This document shows positions 1 through 8,367 of a stretch of 64,000 nucleotides of DNA, piece by piece. The number at the start of each line of letters is the position of its first letter. The stretch's first letter is position 1. Origin of the DNA: Methylobacterium sp. NMS14P (GTDB lineage Bacteria; Pseudomonadota; Alphaproteobacteria; Rhizobiales; Beijerinckiaceae); the NCBI RefSeq assembly GCF_028583545.1, contig NZ_CP087106.1, positions 1,866,501 through 1,930,500 on the forward strand, in the 5' to 3' direction. Both the position numbers and the translations under genes were made by a program. Below the pieces are notes generated by a model. It saw only the letters and a program-made list of their open reading frames with translations, was not told where the DNA came from and searched no databases.

Positions 1-396
1 GAGGCCCAGGCCGCGCAGGGCGGGAGCGACGACGTCGAGACCGCCCTGGAGGATCTCAGCCGCACCCTGCTGGCCCACGGGCAGTCGCCGGGCGCGGCGA
101 TGCTCAAGCGCAACCTCGTGGCCCAGGCGCTGCAGTTCCCCGAGCTCGCCCGCCTCGCCCACGAGGAGGGCTGGCTGCGCGGCGTTCGCGCCGTGGCGCA
201 GCTGCTCGACGCCTTCGCGCGGCGCGGGCGGATCGCCGTGGCGGATCCCGAGATCGCGGCCGACCTGTTCCTCAGCCTCGTCCTCGGCCGGTCGTCCCAG
301 GCGACCCTCTACGGCATCGCCACCGACCCGGAAGCGCAGGAGCGGCGGCGGCAGGCGGCGGTGCGGCTGTTCCTCGACGGGGTGCGCCCGCGCTGA
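1..396 (+). CDS. TetR/AcrR-family regulator, C-terminal part only
   Basis: The reading frame is open from the first base, so the N-terminal DNA-binding helix-turn-helix lies outside the window. The visible 131 residues are helical and rich in Ala, Leu and Arg. They resemble the AefR-like ligand-binding half of TetR regulators: an LARLAHEEGW helix, then AADLFLSLVLGR, then a short ERRRQAAVRLFLDGV end. The ligand and target genes cannot be read from this part. Family assignment is by pattern of the C-terminal domain only, so a repressor role is inference. Confidence 0.6.
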   Translation, partial: EAQAAQGGSDDVETALEDLSRTLLAHGQSPGAAMLKRNLVAQALQFPELARLAHEEGWLRGVRAVAQLLDAFARRGRIAVADPEIAADLFLSLVLGRSSQATLYGIATDPEAQERRRQAAVRLFLDGVRPR

Positions 397-650
397 GGGC
401 GGCCGGGGCCGAAGCGGTGCTGTCCGGTCCGGACCCCGCGACGGCCGGGTGCGACCCCGGTGATCCCGGCCGCCGGTGAATCGGCGCGCCGGGCCCCGAA
501 CGGGCCCAACCCGCGATTGCGCCCCTCCCCGCCCGGGCCTATAGTGCGTCATCCCCATTCGACAGCGTGAGACGGGACATCCGGATCTGTCATCCGGAGC
601 CCGCGGCCCGATGCCCGGCCCCCGTCCCGCCAGGCCGGAGCACGAGAAGC

Positions 651-1361
651 ATGTCCCAGGGTCCGCTGATGCCCAAGGCGACCGCCGTCTGGCTGGTCGA
701 GAACACCTCCCTCGCCTTCGAGCAGATCGCCGATTTCTGCAAGCTCCACCCGCTGGAGGTGAAGGGCATCGCCGACGGCGAGGTCGCGGCCGGCATCAAG
801 GGGCTCGACCCGGTCTCCACCGGCCAGCTCACCCGCGACGAGATCGAGAAGGCCCAGAAGGCCCCGCACTACAAGCTCAAGCCCGCCGTCTCGAAGGTGA
901 AGCTGCCGGAGGTGAAGCGCACCACCAAGGGTCCGCGCTACACCCCCCTCTCCCGCCGCCAGGACCGGCCGAACGCCATCCTGTGGCTGCTGCGCAATCA
1001 CCCGGAGCTGAAGGATTCGCAGATCATCCGGCTCGTGGGCACCACCAAGTCGACGATCCAGCAGATCCGCGAGCGCACCCACTGGAACTCGGGCTCGCTC
1101 CAGCCGATGGACCCGGTGACGCTGGGCCTGACCACCCAGATCAACCTCGACTTCGAGGTCCAGCGCGCGGCGGCCGACCGCCCGGCCGCGGTGGCGGCCG
1201 AGTCCGGCGCGTCGCTGCTGCCGGCCGAGGTCTCCACGGCCCGCGACGCCGACGAGCGGGAGCACGAGGACGATCACGGCGGCCGCGAGGAGCGACTCGA
1301 CGCCGATTCGGTCTTCGCCAAGCTCAAGGGCCGGCACCAGGACGAGGACGACGAGGACTAG
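651..1361 (+). CDS. trcR: Cell-cycle transcriptional regulator TrcR (DUF1013)
   Basis: A 236-residue protein with the conserved DUF1013 core near its N-terminus (MPKATAVWLVENTSLAFEQI, then FCKLHPLEVKGIADGE). A second block follows around residues 95-150 (RQDRPNAILWLLRNHPELKD, then IIRLVGTTKSTIQQIRERTH), which looks like a helix-turn-helix. The family is alphaproteobacterial and has been named TrcR, a regulator linked to cell-cycle transcription. The C-terminus is acidic (DEDDED). The ATG at 651 is preceded by GAGAAG; a second in-frame ATG at 669, directly before PKAT, is equally possible. The longer frame from 567 adds a Pro/Arg-rich leader that looks non-coding. It converges with the MFS gene across a strong hairpin. 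Confidence 0.85.
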   Translation: MSQGPLMPKATAVWLVENTSLAFEQIADFCKLHPLEVKGIADGEVAAGIKGLDPVSTGQLTRDEIEKAQKAPHYKLKPAVSKVKLPEVKRTTKGPRYTPLSRRQDRPNAILWLLRNHPELKDSQIIRLVGTTKSTIQQIRERTHWNSGSLQPMDPVTLGLTTQINLDFEVQRAAADRPAAVAAESGASLLPAEVSTARDADEREHEDDHGGREERLDADSVFAKLKGRHQDEDDED

Positions 1362-1424
1362 GAACCGGCCGGCGCCGGCCCGGCCGAAGGCAGGGCGGGC
1401 GCCCCGGACGGCCCGTGCAGGACG

Positions 1425-1455
1425 CGGCCCCCGGCTCCCTCGGAGCCGGGGGCCG
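1425..1455. terminator. Hairpin between convergent trcR and MFS gene
   Basis: A perfect 14-bp inverted repeat (CGGCCCCCGGCTCC and its complement) around a 3-nt loop. It lies between the two convergent stop codons and has no T-tract on either side. It probably ends transcription from both directions, or at least stabilises both mRNA 3' ends. Confidence 0.7.
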
Positions 1456-1512
1456 CTCCGCGTCGGGTCGGATCTTAGGGGTGCCCGCCGGCGGGGCGGA
1501 GGCCGGGCCGGC

Positions 1513-2862
1513 CTATTCCGGCAGCGGCCGGCCCCGGGTCTCCGGCATGAACCACGGCACGACGAGGCCGATCACGTAGACGCTGGACAGGGTCAGCGCC
1601 GCCGCGGCGACGCCCCCGAAGGCGGTCACGATCTGCCCGGCCAGGATCGGGAAGATCCAGGCGATCAGCCGCGCGCCGTTGAAGACCGCGCTCGACGCCG
1701 TCGCCCGGACCGCCGGGGTGAACAGCTCCGCGAGGTAGATCGCCATCCACGAGAAGGCGAAGCCCAGGGTGAAGAACCCGTTCAGGAAGGCGAGCGCCAT
1801 GAACGGCACCAGCCCGCCGGTCCAGAGATAGCAGGCGAGCGACGTGGCGATGCAGCCGGCATAGGTCACGAGCAGGAAGGCGCGGCGCCCGATCGCGTCG
1901 GCCACGAAGCCCGAGATCACGTAGGCGGTGATCGCCCCGATGTTGTAGACGATGCCCATGCGCGGGCCCCAGACATTGGCCGGCGCGCCCGCGGCCTTGG
2001 CGAGCCCCTCCGTGTAGGCCGGCAGCCAGGACGAGACCGCCCACCAGCCCACCGTGGTGGCGAAGGACAGGAGCGTGGCGAGCAGGACCCGCCGCCGGCT
2101 CTCGGGCTCGCGGAAGATCTCCGTCAGGGAGAACGGGCGCCGCGCGCTCCGCGGCGCGCGGTGCGCGTCCTCCGCGGTGGCCGCCCAGCGCTGCGCCTTG
2201 AGCGCCCGCATCCACTGCTCGGATTCCTCCAGCGCCCGGCGCAGGTACAGGCACACGAAGGCCGGCAGCGCGCCCAGCGCGAACAGGATCCGCCAGGATT
2301 CCGCGCCCAGCGGCTCGGTGGCGGCGAGCACGGCCCACACGATGGCGGCGAGCACCGCGCCGCCGCCGAAGCCCGATTGCAGGAAGCCGCAGCCCTTCGG
2401 CCGCGCCCGGTTCGGCCAGGTCTCGGCCACGAGGGCGATGCCGGTGGACCATTCCGAGCCGATGGCGAGCCCGGTGATGAAGCGCAGCAGCGCGAGCTGC
2501 GCGAAGCTCTCCGCGAAGGCGGTGAGCCCCGTGAACAGCGCGTAGCCCAGGATCGACACCATCATCATGCGCTTGCGGCCGATATAGTCGGCCGCGATCC
2601 CGCCCATCAGGCCTCCGATCCCCCAGCCGAGCAGGGTGATGCCGATGGCGAGACCCACGTAGAAGGCCGGCGCCTGGGCCTGCTCGGGGGTGAGGATCGA
2701 GGCCAGCGCCGGGCGCAGGGCGTAGACCAGCGCCACCGCCTCGTAGCCGTCGAAGATCCAGCCGAGATAGCTGCCCCACAGGATCCGCCAGTGGCGCCGG
2801 GTCAGACCCGCGTGCCACGGAGCGCCGGCCGTCCCGCGCATGCCCACGTCGCCCGCGTCCAT
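1513..2862 (-). CDS. MFS transporter (sialate/aromatic-acid symporter-like)
   Basis: A 449-residue major facilitator protein with about twelve hydrophobic segments. The loop 2-3 signature is clear (GGIAADYIGRKR), and LLRFITGLAIGSEWSTGIAL follows in helix 4, as in the metabolite:H+ and sialate/aromatic-acid symporter groups. The ATG at 2862 is chosen because GGAGGAA lies 7 nt upstream. The longer frame to 2955 would add 31 residues with no membrane or family character. It sits alone between trcR (convergent) and the amidohydrolase gene, so the substrate cannot be inferred from neighbours. An inner-membrane proton-coupled importer of a small organic acid is the likely role. Confidence 0.85.
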   Translation of the reverse strand: MDAGDVGMRGTAGAPWHAGLTRRHWRILWGSYLGWIFDGYEAVALVYALRPALASILTPEQAQAPAFYVGLAIGITLLGWGIGGLMGGIAADYIGRKRMMMVSILGYALFTGLTAFAESFAQLALLRFITGLAIGSEWSTGIALVAETWPNRARPKGCGFLQSGFGGGAVLAAIVWAVLAATEPLGAESWRILFALGALPAFVCLYLRRALEESEQWMRALKAQRWAATAEDAHRAPRSARRPFSLTEIFREPESRRRVLLATLLSFATTVGWWAVSSWLPAYTEGLAKAAGAPANVWGPRMGIVYNIGAITAYVISGFVADAIGRRAFLLVTYAGCIATSLACYLWTGGLVPFMALAFLNGFFTLGFAFSWMAIYLAELFTPAVRATASSAVFNGARLIAWIFPILAGQIVTAFGGVAAAALTLSSVYVIGLVVPWFMPETRGRPLPE

Positions 2863-3031
2863 CGCCCGTTCCTCCCGCCCGGGGCACGTCGGCGGCGCCC
2901 GCCCCGCCCTGATAGGTCGGTTGTGGCATCGGGTCGACCATATCCGAGTGGCCACCCCGGCGCCTCGGCGATCATGATCGCATCACGCCTTCACTTTTCA
3001 CGTGCGGCGCGGCGCGGACGCGGCGCGAGTC

Positions 3032-4057
3032 TCAGCGCGCGGCGTCGAAGGCGGCGAGGAAGGCCGCGAGGTTGTCCGGCAGGGCCGCGCAGAGGTAGCC
3101 GCCCTCCTGGACCAGGGCCGTGGGCAGCCCGGCCCGGGCGATCCGCTCCGCCGCCCCGACGAAGCCCGCCCGGGAGACCGCGAGGGCGCCGATCGGGTCG
3201 TCCGCGGCGGCGTCGAGGCCCAGCGCCACCACGAGGGCCCGGGGCCGGTGCGCGGCGATCGCCCCGAGGGCCGCCTCTACGGCCTCGAGCCAGGGCGCGT
3301 CCCCCGAGCCCGGCGGAAGCGGCAGGTTGCGGTTGAACCCCGCCCCCGCCCCGGCGCCGGTCTCGTCGGCGTAGCCGGCGAAGAACGGGAAGTAGTCGGA
3401 CGGGTCGGCGTGGACCGAGACGGTCAGCACGTCGGCGCGGGCGTAGAAGATCCCCTGCGTGCCGTTGCCGTGATGGACGTCGATGTCGAGGATCGCCACC
3501 GGGCCGCCGGTCGCGGCGCGCATCCGCTCGGCCGCGATGGCGCTGTTGTTGAGGAAGCAGAAGCCGCCGGCGGAGTCCGCGTAGGCGTGGTGGCCGGGCG
3601 GGCGGCACAGGGCGTAGGCGTGCCCCGCCGCTAGCGCCGTGTCGGCGGCCGCGACCGCGCACTGCGCCGACCCGTAGACCGCCGCCCAGGTACCGGCGCG
3701 GATCGGCGTCGAGGTGTCGGCGGTGTAGAGGCCCAGGCGCCCGAGGAGGCCGGCGGGCTTCCGGTGCATCTGCGGCCGCGCGAAGGCGCCCGTCAGGATC
3801 TCGTCGCCGATGCCGGGGATCTCGTCCCGGCGCGCCCAGGCCCCGGCCAGGAACGCCACGTAGTCCGGGTCGTGCACGGCCCGGATCGGGTCGAGGCCGT
3901 GATCGGCCGGCTCGGCGAGGTCGTGGCCGCCCCGCAGCGCCGCGTCCCGCAGGATCGCGTAGCGGGCGGCCTGCTCGGGATGCGGGATCGGCGCGCCGCG
4001 CCGCATGTAGCGTTCGGGATCGTGCCGGCTCGAATCGGGCGTGTGGACGATGCGCAT
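3032..4057 (-). CDS. Histone-deacetylase-family amidohydrolase
   Basis: A 341-residue zinc amidohydrolase of the arginase/deacetylase fold. The visible catalytic set is complete: the His pair in RPPGHHAY (H156, H157), metal ligands in DIDVHHGNGTQ (D193, H195), the third metal Asp in LGLDAAADD (D282), and the transition-state Tyr in QEGGY (Y321). Bacterial members include acetylpolyamine amidohydrolases and acetoin-utilisation-type deacetylases. The length and PYRMRRG-less N-terminus do not decide between them, though acetylpolyamine or another small acetylated amine is plausible. It follows the HD-GYP gene on the same strand by about 30 bp, with no clear ribosome-binding site, so it may be co-transcribed. 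Confidence 0.85.
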   Translation of the reverse strand: MRIVHTPDSSRHDPERYMRRGAPIPHPEQAARYAILRDAALRGGHDLAEPADHGLDPIRAVHDPDYVAFLAGAWARRDEIPGIGDEILTGAFARPQMHRKPAGLLGRLGLYTADTSTPIRAGTWAAVYGSAQCAVAAADTALAAGHAYALCRPPGHHAYADSAGGFCFLNNSAIAAERMRAATGGPVAILDIDVHHGNGTQGIFYARADVLTVSVHADPSDYFPFFAGYADETGAGAGAGFNRNLPLPPGSGDAPWLEAVEAALGAIAAHRPRALVVALGLDAAADDPIGALAVSRAGFVGAAERIARAGLPTALVQEGGYLCAALPDNLAAFLAAFDAAR

Positions 4058-4088
4058 GCCGGCAGGTTAGGGCCCGCCGGGCCGCGCG

Positions 4089-5576
4089 TCATCCGCCCGG
4101 GACGGACTCGCGGGACGCACCCGCATGGGTCGCACCCGCATGGGACGCACCCGGATGGGACGGGCTCAGATGAGGTAGACGGTGCCGTCCGCGCGGAACA
4201 CCTTCGGGCAGTTCGCCCCGTCCACGAGGCGCTGGGCATCCTCGAGGGAGATCCCGTGCGCCAGGGCGATCTCCGGCAGCGTCTTCCAGGTCGGGGTCAT
4301 GGTCCGGCTCCGTCCGTGATCCGTGCGGGTCGGGGATCAACGGCGCAAACGCGTCCGGGTTCGCCGACGGTGCGGGGGAGGATGCCGGGGACGAGTCCAG
4401 GGACGAGTCCAGGGACGGTTTCAGGAGCGTGTCGAGGGTGTCGGCGCGCCACCCCGTGGGGACGGACGCGGCCGGGGCGACCTCGCGGAGCAGGGTCGGG
4501 ACCCGGGCCCAGGGTTCCGTGACCGGCCCGGCGCTCGGCCGCACCGCCGCCCGGTTCTGCCCGCCGGCGACGCGGATGTCCGGGAAGCGCGCGCAGAACG
4601 CCGCCACGCAGTCCGGATCGAAATGGCGACCGCTCTCGGCACGGACGCAGTCCAGGGCCGCCTCGAAGGACATCGCGTCCTTGTAGGGCCGCGCCGTGGT
4701 CAGGGCGTCGAACACGTCCGCCACCGCGACGATCCGGGCCGAGAGAGGGATGGCGGCGCCGGCGAGCCCGTGCGGGTAGCCGCCGCCGTCCCACCGCTCG
4801 TGGTGGAACTCGGCGATCTCCGCGGCCAGCCGGATCAGCTCGGAGGCGCTCCCGCCCAGGATGCGCCGGCCGATCGCCGGGTGCGTCTTGACGAGGTCGA
4901 ACTCGTCCCGGTCGAGCCGGCCGGGCTTCAGCAGGACGCCGTCCGGGATGCCGACCTTGCCGACATCGTGCAGCGGCGCCGCGAGGTAGAGGTTGCGGCA
5001 GGTCTCCGGCGCCAGCCCGAGCCCCTCGGCCACGATCTGGCTGTAGCGGGCCACCCGCCACGTGTGGTCGCCGGTGTCGTTGTCGCGGTACTCGACCGCC
5101 AGCGCGAGCCGGAAGATGATCTCCTCCTCGCGCTCGCGCATGTGGCGCAGGGCGGCCTCCACCTCGCCGTCGAGCCAGGCGGCCTGCTCGGCCAGCCGCC
5201 GCACCGCACGGGCGAGCCGGATCATGTTGCGCAGGCGGACGGTGAGCTCGACGCCCTGCATGGACTTGTCGAGGAAATCGGTCGCCCCGGCCTCCAGGGC
5301 GGCGAGCCGCACTGCGTCCGAGATGTCGCTGGTGACCATCACGATGGGCACCTGCGCGTAGTGCGGGATGGTCCGCATCTGCCGGATGAAGGCGATCCCG
5401 TCGATGTCGGGCATGTGGCAGTCGACCAGGACGAGGTCGAAGGCCCGCGTCCGCGCCTCGACCATGGCGGCGACCGGGTCGCCGTGATCGGTGACCGACA
5501 CGTCGGGCTTGGCCTCCAGGAGGAGGCGCAGCCGCATCCGCATGGTGGCGCTGTCGTCGACGAGGAGCGCGTCCAT
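4089..5576 (-). CDS. Response regulator with HD-GYP domain (c-di-GMP phosphodiesterase-like)
   Basis: A 495-residue two-domain protein. Residues 1-120 are a receiver with the acidic pair D7-D8, phosphoacceptor D52 in LVDCHMPDIDG and K104. A helical linker follows, then an HD-GYP domain at about 155-335 with LHDVGK (H203-D204), the FHHERWDGGGYP block (H258-H259, GYP at 266-268) and an intact metal-binding pattern. The protein should hydrolyse cyclic di-GMP in response to a sensor kinase that is not in the window. ATG 5576 opens directly into the receiver; the longer frame to 5696 adds a non-domain leader. After about residue 345 the protein becomes a Pro/Ser-rich tail that ends in a repeated pentapeptide and overlaps another gene in a different frame. 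The native C-terminus is therefore doubtful. Confidence 0.88.
   Translation of the reverse strand: MDALLVDDSATMRMRLRLLLEAKPDVSVTDHGDPVAAMVEARTRAFDLVLVDCHMPDIDGIAFIRQMRTIPHYAQVPIVMVTSDISDAVRLAALEAGATDFLDKSMQGVELTVRLRNMIRLARAVRRLAEQAAWLDGEVEAALRHMREREEEIIFRLALAVEYRDNDTGDHTWRVARYSQIVAEGLGLAPETCRNLYLAAPLHDVGKVGIPDGVLLKPGRLDRDEFDLVKTHPAIGRRILGGSASELIRLAAEIAEFHHERWDGGGYPHGLAGAAIPLSARIVAVADVFDALTTARPYKDAMSFEAALDCVRAESGRHFDPDCVAAFCARFPDIRVAGGQNRAAVRPSAGPVTEPWARVPTLLREVAPAASVPTGWRADTLDTLLKPSLDSSLDSSPASSPAPSANPDAFAPLIPDPHGSRTEPDHDPDLEDAAGDRPGARDLPRGCPAPRGRGELPEGVPRGRHRLPHLSPSHPGASHAGATHAGASRESVPGG
4112..4156. repeat. Three tandem 15-bp repeats in the HD-GYP 3' end
   Basis: Three head-to-tail copies of GGGACGCACCCGCAT with single-base changes (copy 2 has T for A, copy 3 has G for C). 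In the HD-GYP frame they encode a repeated (S/T)H(A/P)GA. They lie beyond the stop of the 44-codon gene and may have grown by slippage. Confidence 0.85.
4166..4300 (-). CDS. 44-residue protein overlapping the HD-GYP 3' end, function unknown
   Basis: The frame reads MTPTWKTLPEIALAHG, then ISLEDAQRLVDG and ANCPKVFRADGTVYLI. It looks like a compact helix-plus-strand mini-protein, perhaps HTH-like (PEIALAHGISLEDAQRLV), rather than random low-complexity coding. The ATG is preceded by GGAG 7 nt upstream, a better ribosome site than many neighbours have. It lies wholly inside the annotated HD-GYP frame, same strand, other frame. Balanced amino-acid composition against the biased Pro/Arg/His composition of the overlapping tail suggests this is the real gene here. 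Function unknown. Confidence 0.55.
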   Translation of the reverse strand: MTPTWKTLPEIALAHGISLEDAQRLVDGANCPKVFRADGTVYLI

Positions 5577-6009
5577 CAGCGGCTCCCGGACCGGCGCAGG
5601 CGATCGCGGGGCGGCCGCCGGACCGGGTATGTCGACACAGGAACCATCGCCGCGACGCCTCGCAAGACTGTCGAGCAGCATTGAATGATGCGGCATTAAC
5701 GGGTGGTAAATCGTCGCTCTGGGTTATATTTGGGAGATTTATTTTAATCAGAAGCGTAGTGCGCGTGAATTCCTGTCCTCGTCTGTCGGAGACAGGTGAG
5801 GCCGCGGCGATCGACGGGCGGAGAGCCGGCCTCGTCCGCTCCGGTGCGCCTGAAAGAGCGGCGCGTCTGTAATGGGGATCACCGCGGCCCGGCTTCGAGA
5901 CGAAGGGTTGACGCGGCCGCGCGGCCCCCCGACGGAGACGGGGACCGGGACGGGTCCCAGGCGGCCCGGGGCGCGCCGGCCGGACGGCGCGGCGGGAGGC
6001 GCCTTCGCG
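5577..6009. other. Divergent intergenic region with an AT-rich island
   Basis: This 433-bp gap separates the HD-GYP gene (leftward) from the LysR gene (rightward). About 5690-5770 is much richer in A and T than the rest of the window and holds TTATATTT and TTTATTTTAAT runs, so it is the likely promoter zone of the HD-GYP gene. TTAA-N7-TAAA at 5696-5710 is one base away from the CtrA half-site pair TTAA-N7-TTAA. The right part (5780-6000) is GC-rich, and I see no gene in it. Confidence 0.5.
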
Positions 6010-6894
6010 ATGATGCGGTTCGATCTCGTCGATCTCGGCCTGTTCCGGCACGTGGTCGAGGCCGGCTCGATCACCCACGGGGCCGCGCGGGCGAACCTCG
6101 CCCTGGCGGCCGCCTCGACGCGGATCCGGCTGATGGAGGAATCCCTCGGCGCCGCCCTGCTGACCCGTGGCCGGCAGGGCGTCAGCCCGACCCCGGCCGG
6201 GCGCGCGCTCCTCGTCCATGCCCGGGAGGTGCTGGCCGGGGTGGAGCGCCTGCGCGAGGAGATGGCGGCCTTCTCGGGGAGCGCCTTCGGCCAGATCCGG
6301 GTGCTGGCCAACACCAACGCGCTGACCGAGTTCCTGCCGGAGGCGCTCTCGGCCTTCCTGGCCGATCACCCCGGGATCGGCGTCGAGATCGACGAGCGCA
6401 CCTCCGAGGAGATCGTCGGGCTGGTGGCCGAGGGGGCGGCCGATCTCGGCATCCTGTCCGGCACGGTCGATACCGGGTCGCTGCAGACCTTCCCGTTCCG
6501 GGAGGACCGGTTCGTGCTGGTGGCGGCCCGGGACCATCCCCTGGCGGCGCGCGGGACGATCCCGTTCGCCGAGGTGCTCGGCCACGACCTCGTCGGCCTC
6601 GACCGCCGCAGCGCCATCAGCCGCTTCCTCGTCGCCCAGGCGGTGCGCGAGGGGCGGCCGATGCGCCTGCGGGTCCAGCTCCGGGGCTTCGACGCCGTCT
6701 GCCGGCTCGTCGAGGCGCGGGTCGGGCTGGCGGTCCTGCCCGAGAGCGCCGCCGCCCGCGCCGCCCAGGGCCTCGCCCTCGCGGTCGTGCCCCTCGCCGA
6801 CGCCTGGGCGCGGCGCGACCTGACCCTGTGCCTGCGCGACCTCGACGGATTGCCGCCGTTCATCCGGGCCTTCGTGGCGGAGCTGCGCGCCTGA
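6010..6894 (+). CDS. LysR-family transcriptional regulator
   Basis: A 294-residue LysR-type regulator. The N-terminal winged helix-turn-helix is seen in FDLVDLGLFRHVVEAGSITH, then ARANLALAAASTRIRLMEES and LGAALLTRGRQGVSPTPAGR. From about residue 90 the periplasmic-binding-like effector domain begins (FGQIRVLANTNALTEFLPEA). The ATG at 6010 (or the adjacent one at 6013) is chosen because GGGAGG lies about 10 nt upstream; the frame from 5872 adds a Gly/Pro/Arg leader. No adjacent divergent operon suggests a target: the next gene is a flavoprotein on the same strand 249 bp downstream. The effector is unknown. Confidence 0.88.
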   Translation: MMRFDLVDLGLFRHVVEAGSITHGAARANLALAAASTRIRLMEESLGAALLTRGRQGVSPTPAGRALLVHAREVLAGVERLREEMAAFSGSAFGQIRVLANTNALTEFLPEALSAFLADHPGIGVEIDERTSEEIVGLVAEGAADLGILSGTVDTGSLQTFPFREDRFVLVAARDHPLAARGTIPFAEVLGHDLVGLDRRSAISRFLVAQAVREGRPMRLRVQLRGFDAVCRLVEARVGLAVLPESAAARAAQGLALAVVPLADAWARRDLTLCLRDLDGLPPFIRAFVAELRA

Positions 6895-7143
6895 GCGGAG
6901 GCCGCGGACCGCGCCGCGGAACCATTCGACGCTCGCCGACATGATCCGCGTCGTCCGGGGCGCGATCCGCGCAGGGCCGCCGCGGCGTCCGGTCGGGACT
7001 GTCCCGGGGCCGGGTATCCCCGGTCTCCGGCACGGTCCCTGCCCGGCGGACCGGAGCGTCGGGACCCGGACGCCGTCCCGCGCCGCGCGGCCCTCGTCCG
7101 CCCGGCGCGCCGGGGCGGCCGGACTCAGGCGGCGGAGGGAAGC

Positions 7144-8337
7144 GTGAACGCGGGGGGCGTGGACCAGGTTGAGGTCGCGGTGATCGGGGCGGGACTGGCC
7201 GGGAGCTGCCTCGCCGGCGCCCTTGCCCGCGCCGGGATCCGGGTCGCGCTGATCGACGCGCAGGCCGGCCACGCGGCGGCGCGGCGGGAGTTCCGGGCGG
7301 AGAAGTTCGGGGCCGACCAGATGGCGCTGTTCGCGGGCCTGGGCTTCGGGCCCGCCCTGCGGGCCCGCACCACCGAGACCCGGGAGGTCGCGGTGGTGCG
7401 GTACGGCCGGCTGGCCTGCCGGGAGGCGGCCCGCGAGTGGGGGGCGCCCTACCCCGTGCTGGTCCGGGCGGTGCGGGAGGCCCTGCCGGCGGGGCTGCTG
7501 CGGCCGGGCCGGGTCGCGGATCTCGCCCTCGGGCCGGAGCGCCAGGAGATCACCCTCGGCGACGGGAGCCGGCTCGCGGCGCGCCTCGTCGTCCTCGCCA
7601 CCGGGCTCGGGCAGGCGCTGCACGCACGGGCCGGCCTGCGCCGGCGCGTCCTCAGCCCGCGCCACTCGCTGGCGGCGGGGTTCGACATGGCGGCGCCGCG
7701 CGACCGCTTCCCGTTCCCGGCGCTGACCTACTTCTCCGAGGGGTTCGGCGGCCGCGACGCCTACCTGACCCTGTTCCCCCTCGGGACGGTCATGCGGGCC
7801 AACCTGTTCTGCTACCGCGATCCCGGCGAGGCCTGGGTCGCGGACCTGCGCCGGGACCCGGCGGCCACCCTCCGGGCGACGATGCCCCGCCTGCCCGCCG
7901 CCTGCCCCGACCTCGCGGTCGCCGGGCCCCTCGAGATCCGGCCGATCGACCTCGTCCGGACCGAGGGGGTGGAGCGCGACGGTCTGGTGGTGATCGGCGA
8001 CGCCTTTCAGACCGCCTGCCCGGTCACCGGCACGGGGATCGGCAAGCTCCTCACCGATGCCGACCGGCTCGCCCGCGTCCACGTGCCGGCCTGGCTCGCC
8101 ACGCCCGGCATGGGCCGGGACAAGATCGCGGCCTTCTACGCCGACCCGGTCAAGCGGGCCTGCGACGCCCGCAGCCTGCGCGCCAGCCGGTACGCCCGCG
8201 GACTCGCGGTGGAGACCGGCGCCCTGTGGCGGGCCCGGCGCCTGCGCAACCGCGTCGCCCGCACGGCGATCCGCCTCGCCGCGGACGGGCCCCAGGCCGC
8301 GGCCTCCCTGGCGCTCAGCCTCGCGCTGGGGTTGTAG
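7144..8337 (+). CDS. FAD-dependent oxidoreductase / monooxygenase-like flavoprotein
   Basis: A 397-residue flavoprotein with an N-terminal Rossmann dinucleotide site (AVIGAGLAGSCLAGALARAG) followed by an acidic strand end (ALIDAQ). The second FAD motif comes near residue 280 (DGLVVIGDAFQTACPVTGTG), where a GD is followed by a small-residue turn as in aromatic hydroxylases and geranylgeranyl-reductase relatives. The GTG start has GGAGGGA 4 nt upstream. The C-terminus is an Ala/Leu-rich helix without a clear membrane anchor. Substrate unknown; FAD-binding assignment is firm, reaction type is not. It is a single gene between the LysR regulator and a convergent small membrane protein. Confidence 0.75.
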   Translation: MNAGGVDQVEVAVIGAGLAGSCLAGALARAGIRVALIDAQAGHAAARREFRAEKFGADQMALFAGLGFGPALRARTTETREVAVVRYGRLACREAAREWGAPYPVLVRAVREALPAGLLRPGRVADLALGPERQEITLGDGSRLAARLVVLATGLGQALHARAGLRRRVLSPRHSLAAGFDMAAPRDRFPFPALTYFSEGFGGRDAYLTLFPLGTVMRANLFCYRDPGEAWVADLRRDPAATLRATMPRLPAACPDLAVAGPLEIRPIDLVRTEGVERDGLVVIGDAFQTACPVTGTGIGKLLTDADRLARVHVPAWLATPGMGRDKIAAFYADPVKRACDARSLRASRYARGLAVETGALWRARRLRNRVARTAIRLAADGPQAAASLALSLALGL

Positions 8338-8367
8338 GGCCGCCGGGCGCGCCCGCGCGCGGCCGAG

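Noticed and set aside
4297..8082. A 1261-codon minus-strand frame across HD-GYP, LysR and flavoprotein genes
   Set aside because: It crosses three genes with clear domains in other frames and shows only low-complexity composition.
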